The translations under genes and the position numbers were made by a program. The notes below the pieces were generated by a model that saw nothing but the letters and a program-made list of their open reading frames with translations, was not told the origin of the DNA and searched no databases. A stretch of DNA of 42,886 bases, taken from an uncultured Phycisphaerales bacterium. Its GTDB lineage: Bacteria > Planctomycetota > Phycisphaerae > Sedimentisphaerales > Anaerobacaceae. Where the stretch lies: positions 1 to 42,886 of the forward strand of contig CAIODZ010000049.1 of assembly GCA_903857265.1 (NCBI GenBank). The letters are read 5' to 3'. Below are positions 24,863 to 34,060 of this stretch, one piece after another (the stretch's first letter is position 1; every line of letters begins with the position of its first letter).

Positions 24863-26185
24863 ATGACACAAAATGGAAAAAAAGAGCGTGTCGTAATTAC
24901 CGGGATAGGCATAGTTTGCCCGCTGGGACACGATATTGAAACAATGTGGCAGGCATTACTGGCAGGCAAAAGCGGTGTCGCAAAAACAACCATTTTCGAC
25001 GCCTCAACCTTCCCGACCACGTTCAGCGCTGAAGTGAAAAATTATGACGTCGCGAAGTTCGTAAAAAATCCCGACCTGCATAAAAACGGCAACCGTGGAA
25101 GCAAATTCGCCGTCGGCGCAGCTGTCCAGGCGTGCAGACAGGCGGGCATAAACATCGAAACCGAAAACCCAACCGACGGTATCGACCGCAAACGAATCGG
25201 GATTTATCTCGGCGCGGGCGAAGGAGCAGCGAATCACGATGCATTCTTTGGGGCAATCGCGGCCGGCTGGGATAACCATACAAATGTTATGGACTGGACA
25301 AAATGGGCCGACGTCGCGGCGGTGCAAATGAGAGCGATGCACGAGCTGGAGCAGGAAGCGAATATGCCCGCGGCGCATTTGTCGATGCTCACCGGCGCAA
25401 GAGGCCCGATACGAAGCTGCCTGACCGCCTGTGCGGCAAGCACTCAGGCAACCGGCGAGGCGACAATGGCTATCCGCAGGGGCGACGCGGATATTATGAT
25501 TGCGGGCGGCGCCCACTCGATGATTCACCCATTGGGACAGACCGGCTTTAACCGGCTCACTGCCCTGTCAAAAAGAAACGACAGCCCGCAGACCGCGTCG
25601 AGACCATTCACCGCCAGCAGGGACGGATTCGTCCTGGGCGAAGGCGCGGCAATAGTGATACTGGAAAGCTTGACCTCCGCGAAAAAACGCGGGGTGAAAA
25701 TACTCGCGGAAATTATCGGCTACGGCAGCAGTTCGGACGCGTTTCGAGTTACGGATATGCACGAGGAAGGGCGAGGCGCGATTCAGGCAATGGAATCGGC
25801 TATCGCGGACGCTGGTCTAACTTATAAGGATGTAAATTACGTCAACGCCCACGGCACAAGCACCGCGGAAAACGACTCGATAGAAACAAAAGCGATAAAA
25901 GCCGTATTCAAAGAACGCGCCAAACAGATAGTCGTCAGCAGCATCAAAAGCTCGATGGGACACCTGATCGGCGCAGCAGGCGGCGCAGAACTGATTACCT
26001 GCGTTCTTGCAATCCGTGACGGCATTGTGCCCGCAACGATAAACCTTAACGACCCGGACCCGCAGTTGGATTTGGATTACGTCCCAAATACGCCGAGAAA
26101 AATGCAGGTCAATATCGCAATGAAGGAGTCATTCGGCTTCGGAGGCCAAAATAACGTCGTCATTGTAAAAAAGTATCAGGACTAA
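24863..26185 (+). CDS. 3-oxoacyl-ACP synthase, FabF-type, catalytically complete
   Basis: 440-residue condensing enzyme that elongates acyl-ACP with malonyl-ACP. The triad is complete: C190 (TACAASTQATGEA), H330 (NAHGTST) and H367 (SSMGHLIGAAGG). The C-terminal GFGGQNNVVIVKKY is typical of the family. Compared with FabF it has an insertion before the active site (about 115-165, WDNHTNVMDWTKW). I start at ATG 24863, four bases after the preceding stop, rather than the in-frame TTG at 24848. Tight spacing implies a KS/CLF-like heterodimer with the upstream gene. Because of that partner and the long ACP, I leave the symbol fabF aside. Confidence 0.9.
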   Translation: MTQNGKKERVVITGIGIVCPLGHDIETMWQALLAGKSGVAKTTIFDASTFPTTFSAEVKNYDVAKFVKNPDLHKNGNRGSKFAVGAAVQACRQAGINIETENPTDGIDRKRIGIYLGAGEGAANHDAFFGAIAAGWDNHTNVMDWTKWADVAAVQMRAMHELEQEANMPAAHLSMLTGARGPIRSCLTACAASTQATGEATMAIRRGDADIMIAGGAHSMIHPLGQTGFNRLTALSKRNDSPQTASRPFTASRDGFVLGEGAAIVILESLTSAKKRGVKILAEIIGYGSSSDAFRVTDMHEEGRGAIQAMESAIADAGLTYKDVNYVNAHGTSTAENDSIETKAIKAVFKERAKQIVVSSIKSSMGHLIGAAGGAELITCVLAIRDGIVPATINLNDPDPQLDLDYVPNTPRKMQVNIAMKESFGFGGQNNVVIVKKYQD

Positions 26186-26198
26186 AGGCGAAAAGACA

Positions 26199-27473
26199 AT
26201 GATTGATATCAAGGAAATAAGAGAAAACCCGCAGCGATTCAAACAGGCGGCGAAAAATAAAAATATCGAGGTCGATATCGACCGGCTGACGGCGATTGAC
26301 GCGGAGTTGCTCTCAGCCAAACAACAGCTTCAGGAAATCGCCACAGAAAAAAATCGCATCGGCAAATCAATACCCAAACTCGCCGGCGACGAAAAGCAAA
26401 ACGCACTAGCACAATTAGCCAAATTCAAGGCCGACGAGTCGCAGTTTGAAGAAAAAGTAAAGCAGTTACAGCCCGAAGCTGATTCGCTGATGATGCTTGT
26501 GGCCCAGCCCGCGGATGATATTGTGCCCATTGGTAAAGATGACACGGAAAACGTCGAACTGAGAAGAGAAGGACAGGTTCGCAAGTTCGATTTCAAGCCC
26601 AAAGACCACGTTCAATTAGGCGTTGACCTCGGAATAATCGACATTGAGCGGGGAGTAAAATTGGCGGGGTCACGAAGTTATTTTCTCAAAGGCGATGGCG
26701 CGCGACTGCACTGGGCAGTGCTGCAATTCGCGATGGACGTGATGATTGCGCGGGGCTATACGCCTATGTCGGTGCCACTTTTGATGCGCGATGAGGCGAT
26801 GCGCGGAACGGGATATTACCCCGGCTCGGAAGAGCAGACCTATCGAATGGAAAAAGACGAGGTCAATCTCGCAGGAACAGCAGAAGTACCCTTGACCGCA
26901 TTCAGAATGGGCGAGATACTGGAAGAAAAGGAGTTACCCATTAAGTTCGCCGGTATGTCAACCTGTTTCAGACGCGAGGCGGGCGCAGCGGGCAAAGACA
27001 CCTACGGCCTTTACAGGATTCACCAGTTCGACAAGGTCGAGCAGGTCGTAATCTGCAAAAACAGCGTCGAGGAAAGCAACAAATACCACGAGGAAATTCT
27101 GAGCAATTCGGAAGTCGTAATGAGAGCTCTCGAGCTGCCCTACCGTATCGTCGCCGTCTGCACGGGCGACCTCGGCAGAGGCCAGGCGAAAAAATACGAT
27201 ATCGAGGCATGGATGCCTTCGCGGAATAACTACTGCGAAACGCACAGTGCGAGCAAATTTTATGAGTTTCAGGCCCGCCGAATGAACCTGCGATACAAAG
27301 ATTCCGCGACGAAGAAAAACCTGTTTTGCCACACGCTCAACAACACCGTTATCGCAAGCCCGCGAGTCCTGATACCGATACTGGAGCTTTACCAGAACGC
27401 CGACGGCTCGATTACGGTGCCGAAGGTTTTGCAGCCCTATATGGGCGGACTGGAACAAATCGCAAAATCATAA
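26199..27473 (+). CDS. serS: Seryl-tRNA synthetase
   Basis: Class II aminoacyl-tRNA synthetase that charges tRNA-Ser (and tRNA-Sec). The N-terminal long coiled-coil arm (about 1-105, MIDIKEIRENP then alternating charged helices) contacts the tRNA; the catalytic core follows with motif 2 in FRREAGAAGKDTYGLYRIHQF and motif 3 near TVIASPRVLIPILELYQ, ending GSITVPKVLQPYMGG. Length 424 matches the family. It lies 13 bases after the ketosynthase and reads with that operon; AAAGG precedes the start. There is no second copy in the window. Confidence 0.97.
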   Translation: MIDIKEIRENPQRFKQAAKNKNIEVDIDRLTAIDAELLSAKQQLQEIATEKNRIGKSIPKLAGDEKQNALAQLAKFKADESQFEEKVKQLQPEADSLMMLVAQPADDIVPIGKDDTENVELRREGQVRKFDFKPKDHVQLGVDLGIIDIERGVKLAGSRSYFLKGDGARLHWAVLQFAMDVMIARGYTPMSVPLLMRDEAMRGTGYYPGSEEQTYRMEKDEVNLAGTAEVPLTAFRMGEILEEKELPIKFAGMSTCFRREAGAAGKDTYGLYRIHQFDKVEQVVICKNSVEESNKYHEEILSNSEVVMRALELPYRIVAVCTGDLGRGQAKKYDIEAWMPSRNNYCETHSASKFYEFQARRMNLRYKDSATKKNLFCHTLNNTVIASPRVLIPILELYQNADGSITVPKVLQPYMGGLEQIAKS

Positions 27474-27489
27474 TCAGGAGAATAGTGCG

Positions 27490-27906
27490 ATGACAAAAGA
27501 ACAGATTTTTGAGTTCATCAGGAACAACCCGGTATTTGCGATGGCGACGGCAGAGGACGGCAAAGCACGGGTCAGGATGATGAATGTTTACAGGGCTGAC
27601 GAGAACGGTATCATAATCAATACCGGCGAGAACAAGGACGTGCACAGGCAGCTCCAGGCCAATCCGGAAGTCGAACTGTGCTTTTTTAATACAGATGAAG
27701 ATAAACATATACGCATAACCGGCTCGGTAGAAGTGGTTGAAGACCCTTCGCTGAAAAAAGAAATTGGCGATGATTACCAGTTCCTTAAAAAATGGGTGGA
27801 CAGCGCCGGTTACGACGTTCTCGTCGTTTACTGCCTCAAAAACGGCAAAGCAACAATATGGACGATGGAAACCAATTTTAAGCCGAAAGAATATATCCAG
27901 CTATAA
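27490..27906 (+). CDS. Pyridoxamine 5'-phosphate oxidase-fold protein
   Basis: 138-residue split-barrel flavin-binding protein of the PNPOx-like class: an N-terminal helix, MATAEDGKARVRMMNVY at the first strand pair, GENKDVHRQLQANPEVELCFF, and a closing NFKPKEYIQL. Members use FMN or F420, or bind other small molecules; the true substrate is usually unknown. It is 16 bases after serS with a good AGGAGA site. A degenerate copy of its last codons lies at 29388-29422, beyond the next gene. Not PdxH itself: it is too short and lacks the dimer-interface tail of PdxH. Confidence 0.82.
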   Translation: MTKEQIFEFIRNNPVFAMATAEDGKARVRMMNVYRADENGIIINTGENKDVHRQLQANPEVELCFFNTDEDKHIRITGSVEVVEDPSLKKEIGDDYQFLKKWVDSAGYDVLVVYCLKNGKATIWTMETNFKPKEYIQL

Positions 27907-27951
27907 TCGCCTGACAGAAATCAAGCCAATCAGAAAAAGGAGATAAATAGT

Positions 27952-29373
27952 ATGGACACAAACAATCGAATCCTGACTTGTCTTCTGCTGTTATCTGCCT
28001 TTTTAATGCAGTCGTGTTCACCAGTGAACGTATCACACGGGGACGCCAGGAACGCCTCGCAGCAACAACAATGGCTCAGCAAGGCATACCGGTATGACAA
28101 AAACGGCTGGATTTTTCTGCATATCGAGGGCGCTCCATTTGAAAGGGGATTTCAGCGCGGGTATCTGACGGCAAATGAAATAGAGGACTTTAACAAAACG
28201 CTTGCATACATGCAGGAGTTTGAAACGAGCGAGAAGCTGGATTTCTTCGTTAAGGCAGCGGCCAGATTATTCAAGGACAAGGTATCAAAGGAATACGTCG
28301 AGGAAATGCAGGGTATGGCGGCCGGCGCGCGGGCGGCAGGCAAAGAGATAACATACGACCAGATGCTTTTAATGAACGGATTTATTGATATAGCGTGGTA
28401 CTGGTATCCACAGGAAAAAGACAAAATTCGCAGCGGCGGCCCCGGCTGCAGCGCGTTTATAGCCGCCGGAGATGCAACAGCAGATGGCTCCATAGTGATG
28501 GCGCACAACTCCTGGGCTTCGTATGCGGAACTTCGGTTCTGTAACATTATCGTGGATATTGTCCCCGAGAAGGGTAATCGCATACTGATGCAAACATGGG
28601 GGCCGTGCATATACAGTGCGACGGATTTTTTTATAACTTCAGCGGGCCTGATTGGGACTGAGACCACCATCGGCGCCTTCAAGGGATTTGACGCCAAAGG
28701 CACGCCCGTCTTTGAGCGGGCGAGAAAGGCAATGCAGTACGCCCGCGACATCAACGAGTGGGCGAAGATACTGATTGACAAAAACAGCGGCGCATACGCC
28801 AACTCCTGGCTAATCGGCGATATAAATACAGGCGAAATTGCCCGGCTGGAGCTTGGACTGAAATATCATAAGCTTGAGAAAAAAACCAATGGGTACTTCA
28901 CCGGCTCCAATGTCGCGGAAGACCTCAAAATTTTAAGGAAAGAAACAAGCGCTACTTATGACGATGTAAGAAATCCATGTGTTTCGAGGCGGGTCCGCTG
29001 GGAACAGCTTATGAAGGATAATTACGGCAGGATAACAGCAGAGACCGCCAAAAATCTGCTGGCTGACCATTATGACGTTTACCTGAAAAAAGATAACCGG
29101 TCATCGAGGACTATATGCGGACACTCCGAGCTGGACGATGGCTCCGTGCCGGCAAGCGGAAAACCATATAGCCCCAGCGGTGCAATCGACGGCAAGGTTG
29201 TCGATTCCAAAATGGCTAAAAACTGGCAGCTATGGGCCAAATGGGGAAGCTCCTGCGACAGGGATTTCAACTCGGTGGATTTTCTCACCGAACATCCCCA
29301 GTACAGCCGGCTCAAAGGTTATTTGCCGAATTTGCCCCCACGTCCGTGGACAATTTTGCCGGCAGATAAATAG
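27952..29373 (+). CDS. Lipoprotein Ntn hydrolase, C45/phospholipase-B-like
   Basis: 473-residue exported protein with a lipobox-like MQSC at the end of a hydrophobic leader (Cys22). The body belongs to the Ntn-hydrolase group that includes peptidase C45 (acyl-CoA:6-aminopenicillanate acyltransferase) and phospholipase-B-like proteins: GAPFERGFQRGYL near the start, nucleophile candidate C166 in GPGCSAF, then MAHNSW, TWGPCIYS, and NSWLIGDINTGEIARLELG. Such enzymes are made as precursors and cut themselves before the Cys. Likely action is amide or ester hydrolysis at the cell envelope; the substrate is unknown. Start has AAGGAG nine bases upstream. Confidence 0.8.
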   Translation: MDTNNRILTCLLLLSAFLMQSCSPVNVSHGDARNASQQQQWLSKAYRYDKNGWIFLHIEGAPFERGFQRGYLTANEIEDFNKTLAYMQEFETSEKLDFFVKAAARLFKDKVSKEYVEEMQGMAAGARAAGKEITYDQMLLMNGFIDIAWYWYPQEKDKIRSGGPGCSAFIAAGDATADGSIVMAHNSWASYAELRFCNIIVDIVPEKGNRILMQTWGPCIYSATDFFITSAGLIGTETTIGAFKGFDAKGTPVFERARKAMQYARDINEWAKILIDKNSGAYANSWLIGDINTGEIARLELGLKYHKLEKKTNGYFTGSNVAEDLKILRKETSATYDDVRNPCVSRRVRWEQLMKDNYGRITAETAKNLLADHYDVYLKKDNRSSRTICGHSELDDGSVPASGKPYSPSGAIDGKVVDSKMAKNWQLWAKWGSSCDRDFNSVDFLTEHPQYSRLKGYLPNLPPRPWTILPADK

Positions 29374-29384
29374 AGACGACAACA

Positions 29385-29422
29385 GAAAAAACTTTAAACC
29401 GAAGAAATATATCCGGTTATAA
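29385..29422 (+). pseudogene. Remnant of PNPOx-like gene 3' end
   Basis: The reading NFKPKKYIRL-stop at 29388-29422 repeats the NFKPKEYIQL-stop ending of the protein encoded at 27490-27906, and the DNA under it is clearly similar, including AATATATCC. Nothing of the earlier part of such a gene remains, so this looks like a leftover 3' end from a duplication or replacement event around the C45-like gene. Confidence 0.5.
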
Positions 29423-29464
29423 ACACCCTTCCCAACTTCCATAAATTATTAGGAAGATGAGAAC

Positions 29465-32050
29465 TTGGACAACATACAGCAAAGATTAGCTGAAATCGAC
29501 AGGCAGTTCGATCAATGCCCGGCATATTACTATAAGCAAACCGCCAGCACGGCCCCGCTTGTATTCTGCGCCATTGGCCTCATCGCCGGAATAATCATAC
29601 AAGACCATTTTCCCTCGCCGGTTTGGAGCCGATGGTTGCTGCTGGGTTTCTGCACAGCAATATTAATTTTGTCGTTGATAATTTATTTCCTTTGGCTCGC
29701 ATCAGAAACTCTAAAATTATATGCCTTGCCTCTCCTGGCAACTGTACTTTTCGCATGTCTTGGCGCAATTCGCATGGCAAGTTTTAATAGCGCACCGCCG
29801 AATGATATCCGTAATCTCGTAGGCAGCGAGCCGAACCTGGCAACCGTGCGCGGCGTGATTGTTACCGAACCGTATATCGACAGCAACGACTGGAAATTCT
29901 CGAAATTCACACCCACCGACCAAAGCAGCAGTTTTTACCTGGAACTTACAGAAGTAGAAGCGACCACCGGTTGGGTAAAAATAGGCGGCCTTGTCCGAGT
30001 AAGAGTCAACGAACCGATTTTCGACCTGCGGGCAGGCAACTACGTTCAAATATACTGTATCCTGAACAAATTCAATGGGCCGACAAATCCGGGCGAGTTT
30101 AATATCGACAAATACATGGCTCGCAATGGCGTCTTCGTCGCCGGCTCCGCCGATTCGAGACAGGCAATCGAACTATTAAGCAGCGACGCCAGCACCACAG
30201 GATTATATACCAAAGCAAAATCGCGGTTGAGCAGGATTGCTGTTAACGCGCTTTTAGGCGGCCCATATCCGCATGACCAATCCGAAAGTTTGCTCCTCGC
30301 CCTTGTCCTGGGTTACAGGACCAATATCGACAAAGAAACTTATAACGCCTTCCGCAAAACAGGCCTGCTGCACTTCGTTTGTCTTTCCGGGATGAATTTT
30401 GCGATGGTGATTGGATTCGTCTGGTGGGTTTGTAAAACCGCCGGCCTTATGAAACCGGGCCGGGCGATTGTTTGCACCATTGCCGCCGTGCTTTTCCTTA
30501 TGGTCGTCCCCGAAAATGCCCCGGCGTTCAGGGCAGCGGTGATATGCTTCGCGTTTTGCGCTTCGTTTATATTCCGTCGAAATTCAAACTCATTTAACTC
30601 GCTCGCTCTGGCAGCGATTGTCCTGCTGCTTATGAAACCCACAGGCATCTTCCAGCCCGACTGGCAACTCTCGTTTGTGTCGGTACTGGGCATACTTATG
30701 TTTTGCCCGCTGTTCTTCTCCTTACTCCGTGAGAAAACGATAGACCATCCATGGTTTACAGATTTCGTGAAAAACAGGCCATTTCTGCATATTACCACCC
30801 GACCCACGCCATATTCGATGTTCTCTACGAGCTTTACCGCATGGCTGGCAACCTCAGGAATCTTGTTATATAATTTTTACGGTATTCAATGGCTCACCAG
30901 CATCTGGACAGTTCTTGTGTCCCCATTGATAGGACTCGTCTCGCTTTTGGGATATCTGAAATTGATTGTGGCGTTATTTTTGCCGAGTGTTTCTGCGGTG
31001 ATGGGAATAATAATTAACTGGCTATCAGATTGGCTGATTTGGATTGTCAAATTCCTGGCCAACCTGAATGTCCCCGAAATACTCACGGGAAAAACAAACG
31101 TCGCGATAATTTTATTATTCTACGCGTTGATGGTATTCGCGTTTTTCTTCCGCCTGCGAAATCCGGCAATCAAGAAGACAATTTGCGTAACGGCAGCACT
31201 GGCGCTCGTCGCAATGGTAGCAATACCGAAATGGCAAAGGACACACGGGGATAATCTGACCGTTACGGTTCTCGACGTAGGCCACGGCCAGGCGATACTC
31301 GCTCAAATGCCCGGAGGAAGCAATATCCTGCTCGATGCCGGCTCACAAAACAGGTCCGACATAGGGACACGGGTTGTATCTCCCTTTCTGCGATATAACG
31401 GCATAGGAACTATCGACGCCGTTGTGATAAGCCATCCCGATATCGACCACATTAACGGCCTGCTCGAAACGATTGCTAACTGTAAAACAAAAGCAATCTA
31501 CTCGGATGACCTTTTCTTTAACAACCAAAAGAATAAAGCCACCGTTAAATTGCTCCGCGAAGAACTGATACGAAAAGGTATTGAGATAAAACCGGCGGAA
31601 GACAAAATTCCAATAACCTGCCCGGCAACAGTCAAACTCCTCTGGCCCAATAAAGCAATTTACGAAGACGATAAAATCAGCGCAAATGACAAATCAGTGG
31701 TAATGATGATTGAATACGCCGGCAGGAAAATACTCACGACTTCAGATATCGAAAAACTCGCGCAAAATGAAATCTTCCGGCTTTATCCTGACCTCAAAGC
31801 CGACGTCTTAATAATGCCTCACCACGGCTCCGCCAAAACCACCGAGCCGTCCTTCGTCGATAAAACCGGTGCCGTCGTTACCATCGCCAGTTGCAGCGAA
31901 TCTTCTTATGAAAAAGGACAGCTCATCCGGCTGCGGCCAGAACTGAAATCGTACTACACCGGAAAAGACGGGGCGGTAACTGTCTGTATAAATAAACAGG
32001 GAATTATCAACACAACCGCCTTCGTAAAAGAAAAGCAGCCCGCTTATTAA
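29465..32050 (+). CDS. comEC: ComEC/Rec2 DNA-uptake channel protein
   Basis: 861-residue ComEC family protein, the inner-membrane channel that takes up single-stranded DNA in natural transformation. Order: two N-terminal membrane segments (about 30-100), an OB-fold-like extracytoplasmic part (to about 270), the multi-spanning Competence domain (LLALVLGYRTNIDKETYNAFRKTGLLHFVCLSGMNF opens it, about 270-580), and a metallo-beta-lactamase domain (from LDVGHGQAIL at about 600) with HPDIDH and PHHGSAKT. TTG start with AGGAAG upstream; no in-frame ATG fits as well. The C-terminal stop codon sits in the loop of the terminator that follows. A prepilin peptidase in the same window fits a competence pilus. 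Confidence 0.92.
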   Translation: MDNIQQRLAEIDRQFDQCPAYYYKQTASTAPLVFCAIGLIAGIIIQDHFPSPVWSRWLLLGFCTAILILSLIIYFLWLASETLKLYALPLLATVLFACLGAIRMASFNSAPPNDIRNLVGSEPNLATVRGVIVTEPYIDSNDWKFSKFTPTDQSSSFYLELTEVEATTGWVKIGGLVRVRVNEPIFDLRAGNYVQIYCILNKFNGPTNPGEFNIDKYMARNGVFVAGSADSRQAIELLSSDASTTGLYTKAKSRLSRIAVNALLGGPYPHDQSESLLLALVLGYRTNIDKETYNAFRKTGLLHFVCLSGMNFAMVIGFVWWVCKTAGLMKPGRAIVCTIAAVLFLMVVPENAPAFRAAVICFAFCASFIFRRNSNSFNSLALAAIVLLLMKPTGIFQPDWQLSFVSVLGILMFCPLFFSLLREKTIDHPWFTDFVKNRPFLHITTRPTPYSMFSTSFTAWLATSGILLYNFYGIQWLTSIWTVLVSPLIGLVSLLGYLKLIVALFLPSVSAVMGIIINWLSDWLIWIVKFLANLNVPEILTGKTNVAIILLFYALMVFAFFFRLRNPAIKKTICVTAALALVAMVAIPKWQRTHGDNLTVTVLDVGHGQAILAQMPGGSNILLDAGSQNRSDIGTRVVSPFLRYNGIGTIDAVVISHPDIDHINGLLETIANCKTKAIYSDDLFFNNQKNKATVKLLREELIRKGIEIKPAEDKIPITCPATVKLLWPNKAIYEDDKISANDKSVVMMIEYAGRKILTTSDIEKLAQNEIFRLYPDLKADVLIMPHHGSAKTTEPSFVDKTGAVVTIASCSESSYEKGQLIRLRPELKSYYTGKDGAVTVCINKQGIINTTAFVKEKQPAY

Positions 32051-32061
32051 CGGGCTGCTTT
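32032..32061. terminator. Bidirectional terminator between comEC and the OmpA-like gene
   Basis: A perfect 11-bp stem (AAAGCAGCCCG at 32032-32042; complement at 32051-32061) with an 8-nt loop that contains the comEC stop codon. On the minus strand it is followed by TTTTCTTTT, making it a strong terminator for the lipoprotein gene; on the plus strand the T run is short. Confidence 0.8.
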
Positions 32062-32097
32062 GGTATTCCTGCAGATTTTCGGCAACAAGCCGATGCG

Positions 32098-32760
32098 TTA
32101 TCTCATCATATGAACCACAATTTCAACCCTGCGGTTTTTCTTCTTGCCTTCCGCTGTTGCATTTGAATCTTTTGGTTTCCCTTCGCCATAGCCCGTCGCC
32201 GAAATCTTGTTCTTAGCAATACCTTTGTCTTCGAGGTATCTGGCAACCGCCATCGCGCGTTGCGAGGAAAGCTCCAGGTTGTCCTTCCAGCTTGATTTCT
32301 TAATTGGGTCGGAATCGGTATGCCCCGCCACTTCAATATGTCTGCTTGGGTATTTTGCCTTCAGCACTGAATAAATGTGGTCAAGCTCTTTGTTTGTTGA
32401 TCCTTTCAGCGTGGCCTTGCCCGCGTCAAACAAAATCGCGTTCGGAAGCGTTACCGTAATCGTCCCTGCATTGGCGTCGAAGCTCACGTCGTAACCTTCG
32501 CCGAATCCGGTCGCATCAGCAGGACTTCTCTTCTTTTCAACAATCTGTTTTTGCAGGTCCTGAATGGTCTGCTGGTCTTTCGCGAGCTGGTCGGCCATCT
32601 GCGCATTTTCCGCCTTCTCACGTTCCAGCAATCCTTTTGTATTCTGGTTCTCGACGTTCAGCGCATCGTGTTTCTTTTTCCAGTCGGTGCAGCCGGAGAA
32701 CATCGTAACAGCTATTAATGCAACCAGTAACGCCACGTTTTTACTCTTTGTAAACTGCAT
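32098..32760 (-). CDS. OmpA-family peptidoglycan-binding lipoprotein
   Basis: 220-residue lipoprotein: signal peptide ending in lipobox MFSGC (Cys24), a coiled coil at about 25-75, and a C-terminal OmpA/MotB/Pal domain with VAGHTDSDP and LELSSQRAMAVARYL, the diaminopimelate-contacting motif, finishing NRRVEIVVH. It ties the outer membrane to peptidoglycan, or belongs to an envelope motor or assembly. Start has AAGGAG eight bases upstream. The transcript ends at the strong bidirectional hairpin shared with comEC. Pal is a possible alternative, but no tol genes adjoin. Confidence 0.88.
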   Translation of the reverse strand: MQFTKSKNVALLVALIAVTMFSGCTDWKKKHDALNVENQNTKGLLEREKAENAQMADQLAKDQQTIQDLQKQIVEKKRSPADATGFGEGYDVSFDANAGTITVTLPNAILFDAGKATLKGSTNKELDHIYSVLKAKYPSRHIEVAGHTDSDPIKKSSWKDNLELSSQRAMAVARYLEDKGIAKNKISATGYGEGKPKDSNATAEGKKKNRRVEIVVHMMR

Positions 32761-32798
32761 TTCTGTGTCTCCTTAAAAATATTAAAGCGATTCCTTTC

Positions 32799-34043
32799 TT
32801 ATCTGCCGAACACAACTTTCAGATAGTCAATAATACCATTGTGAAAAATCATAGCAACAACTATTCCCATTGACAAGAAGGGACCATAAGGAATTTGCCT
32901 GGTTTTTTTTGAAAACAACTGCACCGCCGCCCAGACCAGCCCAAAAAACGGCGCAACAAAAAAAGCGATAATTATAAACAAAGGCCCGACTACAGTCCCT
33001 GCCGCACCCATCAAATGAACGTCGCCTAACCCCATCGCCTCCTTCCCGAATGCCAGTGTGCCAAAAATCCGCGTCGCCCAGACAACCGCACAGCCCACAA
33101 AATAACCCGCCAAACTTCCCATAACCCCTTCAACGACAGGCCTTTGCGAAAACCCAAACCACCACTGATGCAGCGGCGAATACCCGCTGAAAAGCCAGTT
33201 AACAGCCAATGCACATACGATTATGGGAAGCAGAAAAAGCATTTCACGCAACATCTCAATTCGGTCATTAAATTCCCCGCCAGCGGGCAAATTACCATGC
33301 TCCGAACCCGGTTGAGGGGATGAGCCGGCTGGCTTTTCAGGATTTTGAGAATTTTCATGTAAATCCTGAATCCCGGAAAAATCATAACTTCTTTTTAAAA
33401 TTCCTGTTACCAGCAGCAGCATCGATATGCCCAGCCCGATTGTCGCCCCCAGCGATAATGACGCAACCGTCGTATGATTGACAAATATTAAATCGGCGGT
33501 TGTAGGCAGCAGGAAATAATGACGAATGGTCGCCGGATGAATGAGCATCGGCGCAATCGCCCCGCCAATCAGCCCCGCCGCAGTTGCGAACCAGCAGATA
33601 GACAACGGAATAATCCACATCTCCAGGTCAATTGCCGAACACACAATAAGTGCAGAAAGCAGAACAACGGAAATCAGGTACAGAATCCAGCCGCCTGATA
33701 AAAACTCCGGTATCCCGTGACGCAATTCGGAATTAAAGAAAAGCAAAAATGTGCCGACAAAAACCAGGCCCGTCAGCATTTCGATAACAAAATACCTCGG
33801 CGAAATTCGCGTTTTGCAATACCGGCATTTGCCTCCCAAAGCCAGCCACGAAAAAAGCGGTATGTTATCGTAAAACTGAATGTGCTTTCCGCAGGACGGA
33901 CATGCCGACGCCGGCTTTACGAGCGACTTATCACGGGGAACGCGGTAAATAACAACGTTCAAAAAACTCCCGACGCAACAGCCGATAGCAAAAAGAAACA
34001 CTATCCAAAACCACATCGGCAGTACTATTTCGCTTCCTTGCAT
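32799..34043 (-). CDS. Prepilin peptidase (A24 family)
   Basis: 414-residue bifunctional leader peptidase/N-methyltransferase of type IV pilin and type II secretion systems, membrane-embedded. Two Cys pairs form the methyltransferase zinc site (C48/C51 and C73/C76). The aspartyl protease residues are in SAIDLEMWIIP and GLGDVHLMGAAG. An insert of about 90 residues, hydrophilic in its first half (KRSYDFSGIQ to FNDRIEM), separates the two halves and is absent from PilD/GspO of typical 280-residue length. ComEC nearby suggests use in a competence or secretion pilus. Confidence 0.9.
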   Translation of the reverse strand: MQGSEIVLPMWFWIVFLFAIGCCVGSFLNVVIYRVPRDKSLVKPASACPSCGKHIQFYDNIPLFSWLALGGKCRYCKTRISPRYFVIEMLTGLVFVGTFLLFFNSELRHGIPEFLSGGWILYLISVVLLSALIVCSAIDLEMWIIPLSICWFATAAGLIGGAIAPMLIHPATIRHYFLLPTTADLIFVNHTTVASLSLGATIGLGISMLLLVTGILKRSYDFSGIQDLHENSQNPEKPAGSSPQPGSEHGNLPAGGEFNDRIEMLREMLFLLPIIVCALAVNWLFSGYSPLHQWWFGFSQRPVVEGVMGSLAGYFVGCAVVWATRIFGTLAFGKEAMGLGDVHLMGAAGTVVGPLFIIIAFFVAPFFGLVWAAVQLFSKKTRQIPYGPFLSMGIVVAMIFHNGIIDYLKVVFGR

Positions 34044-34060
34044 TTATCGCCGCTCACTGC

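Noticed and set aside
28152-28802. Minus-strand frame of 216 codons opposite the C45-like gene
   Set aside because: Antisense to a gene with clear domain motifs; no start signal.
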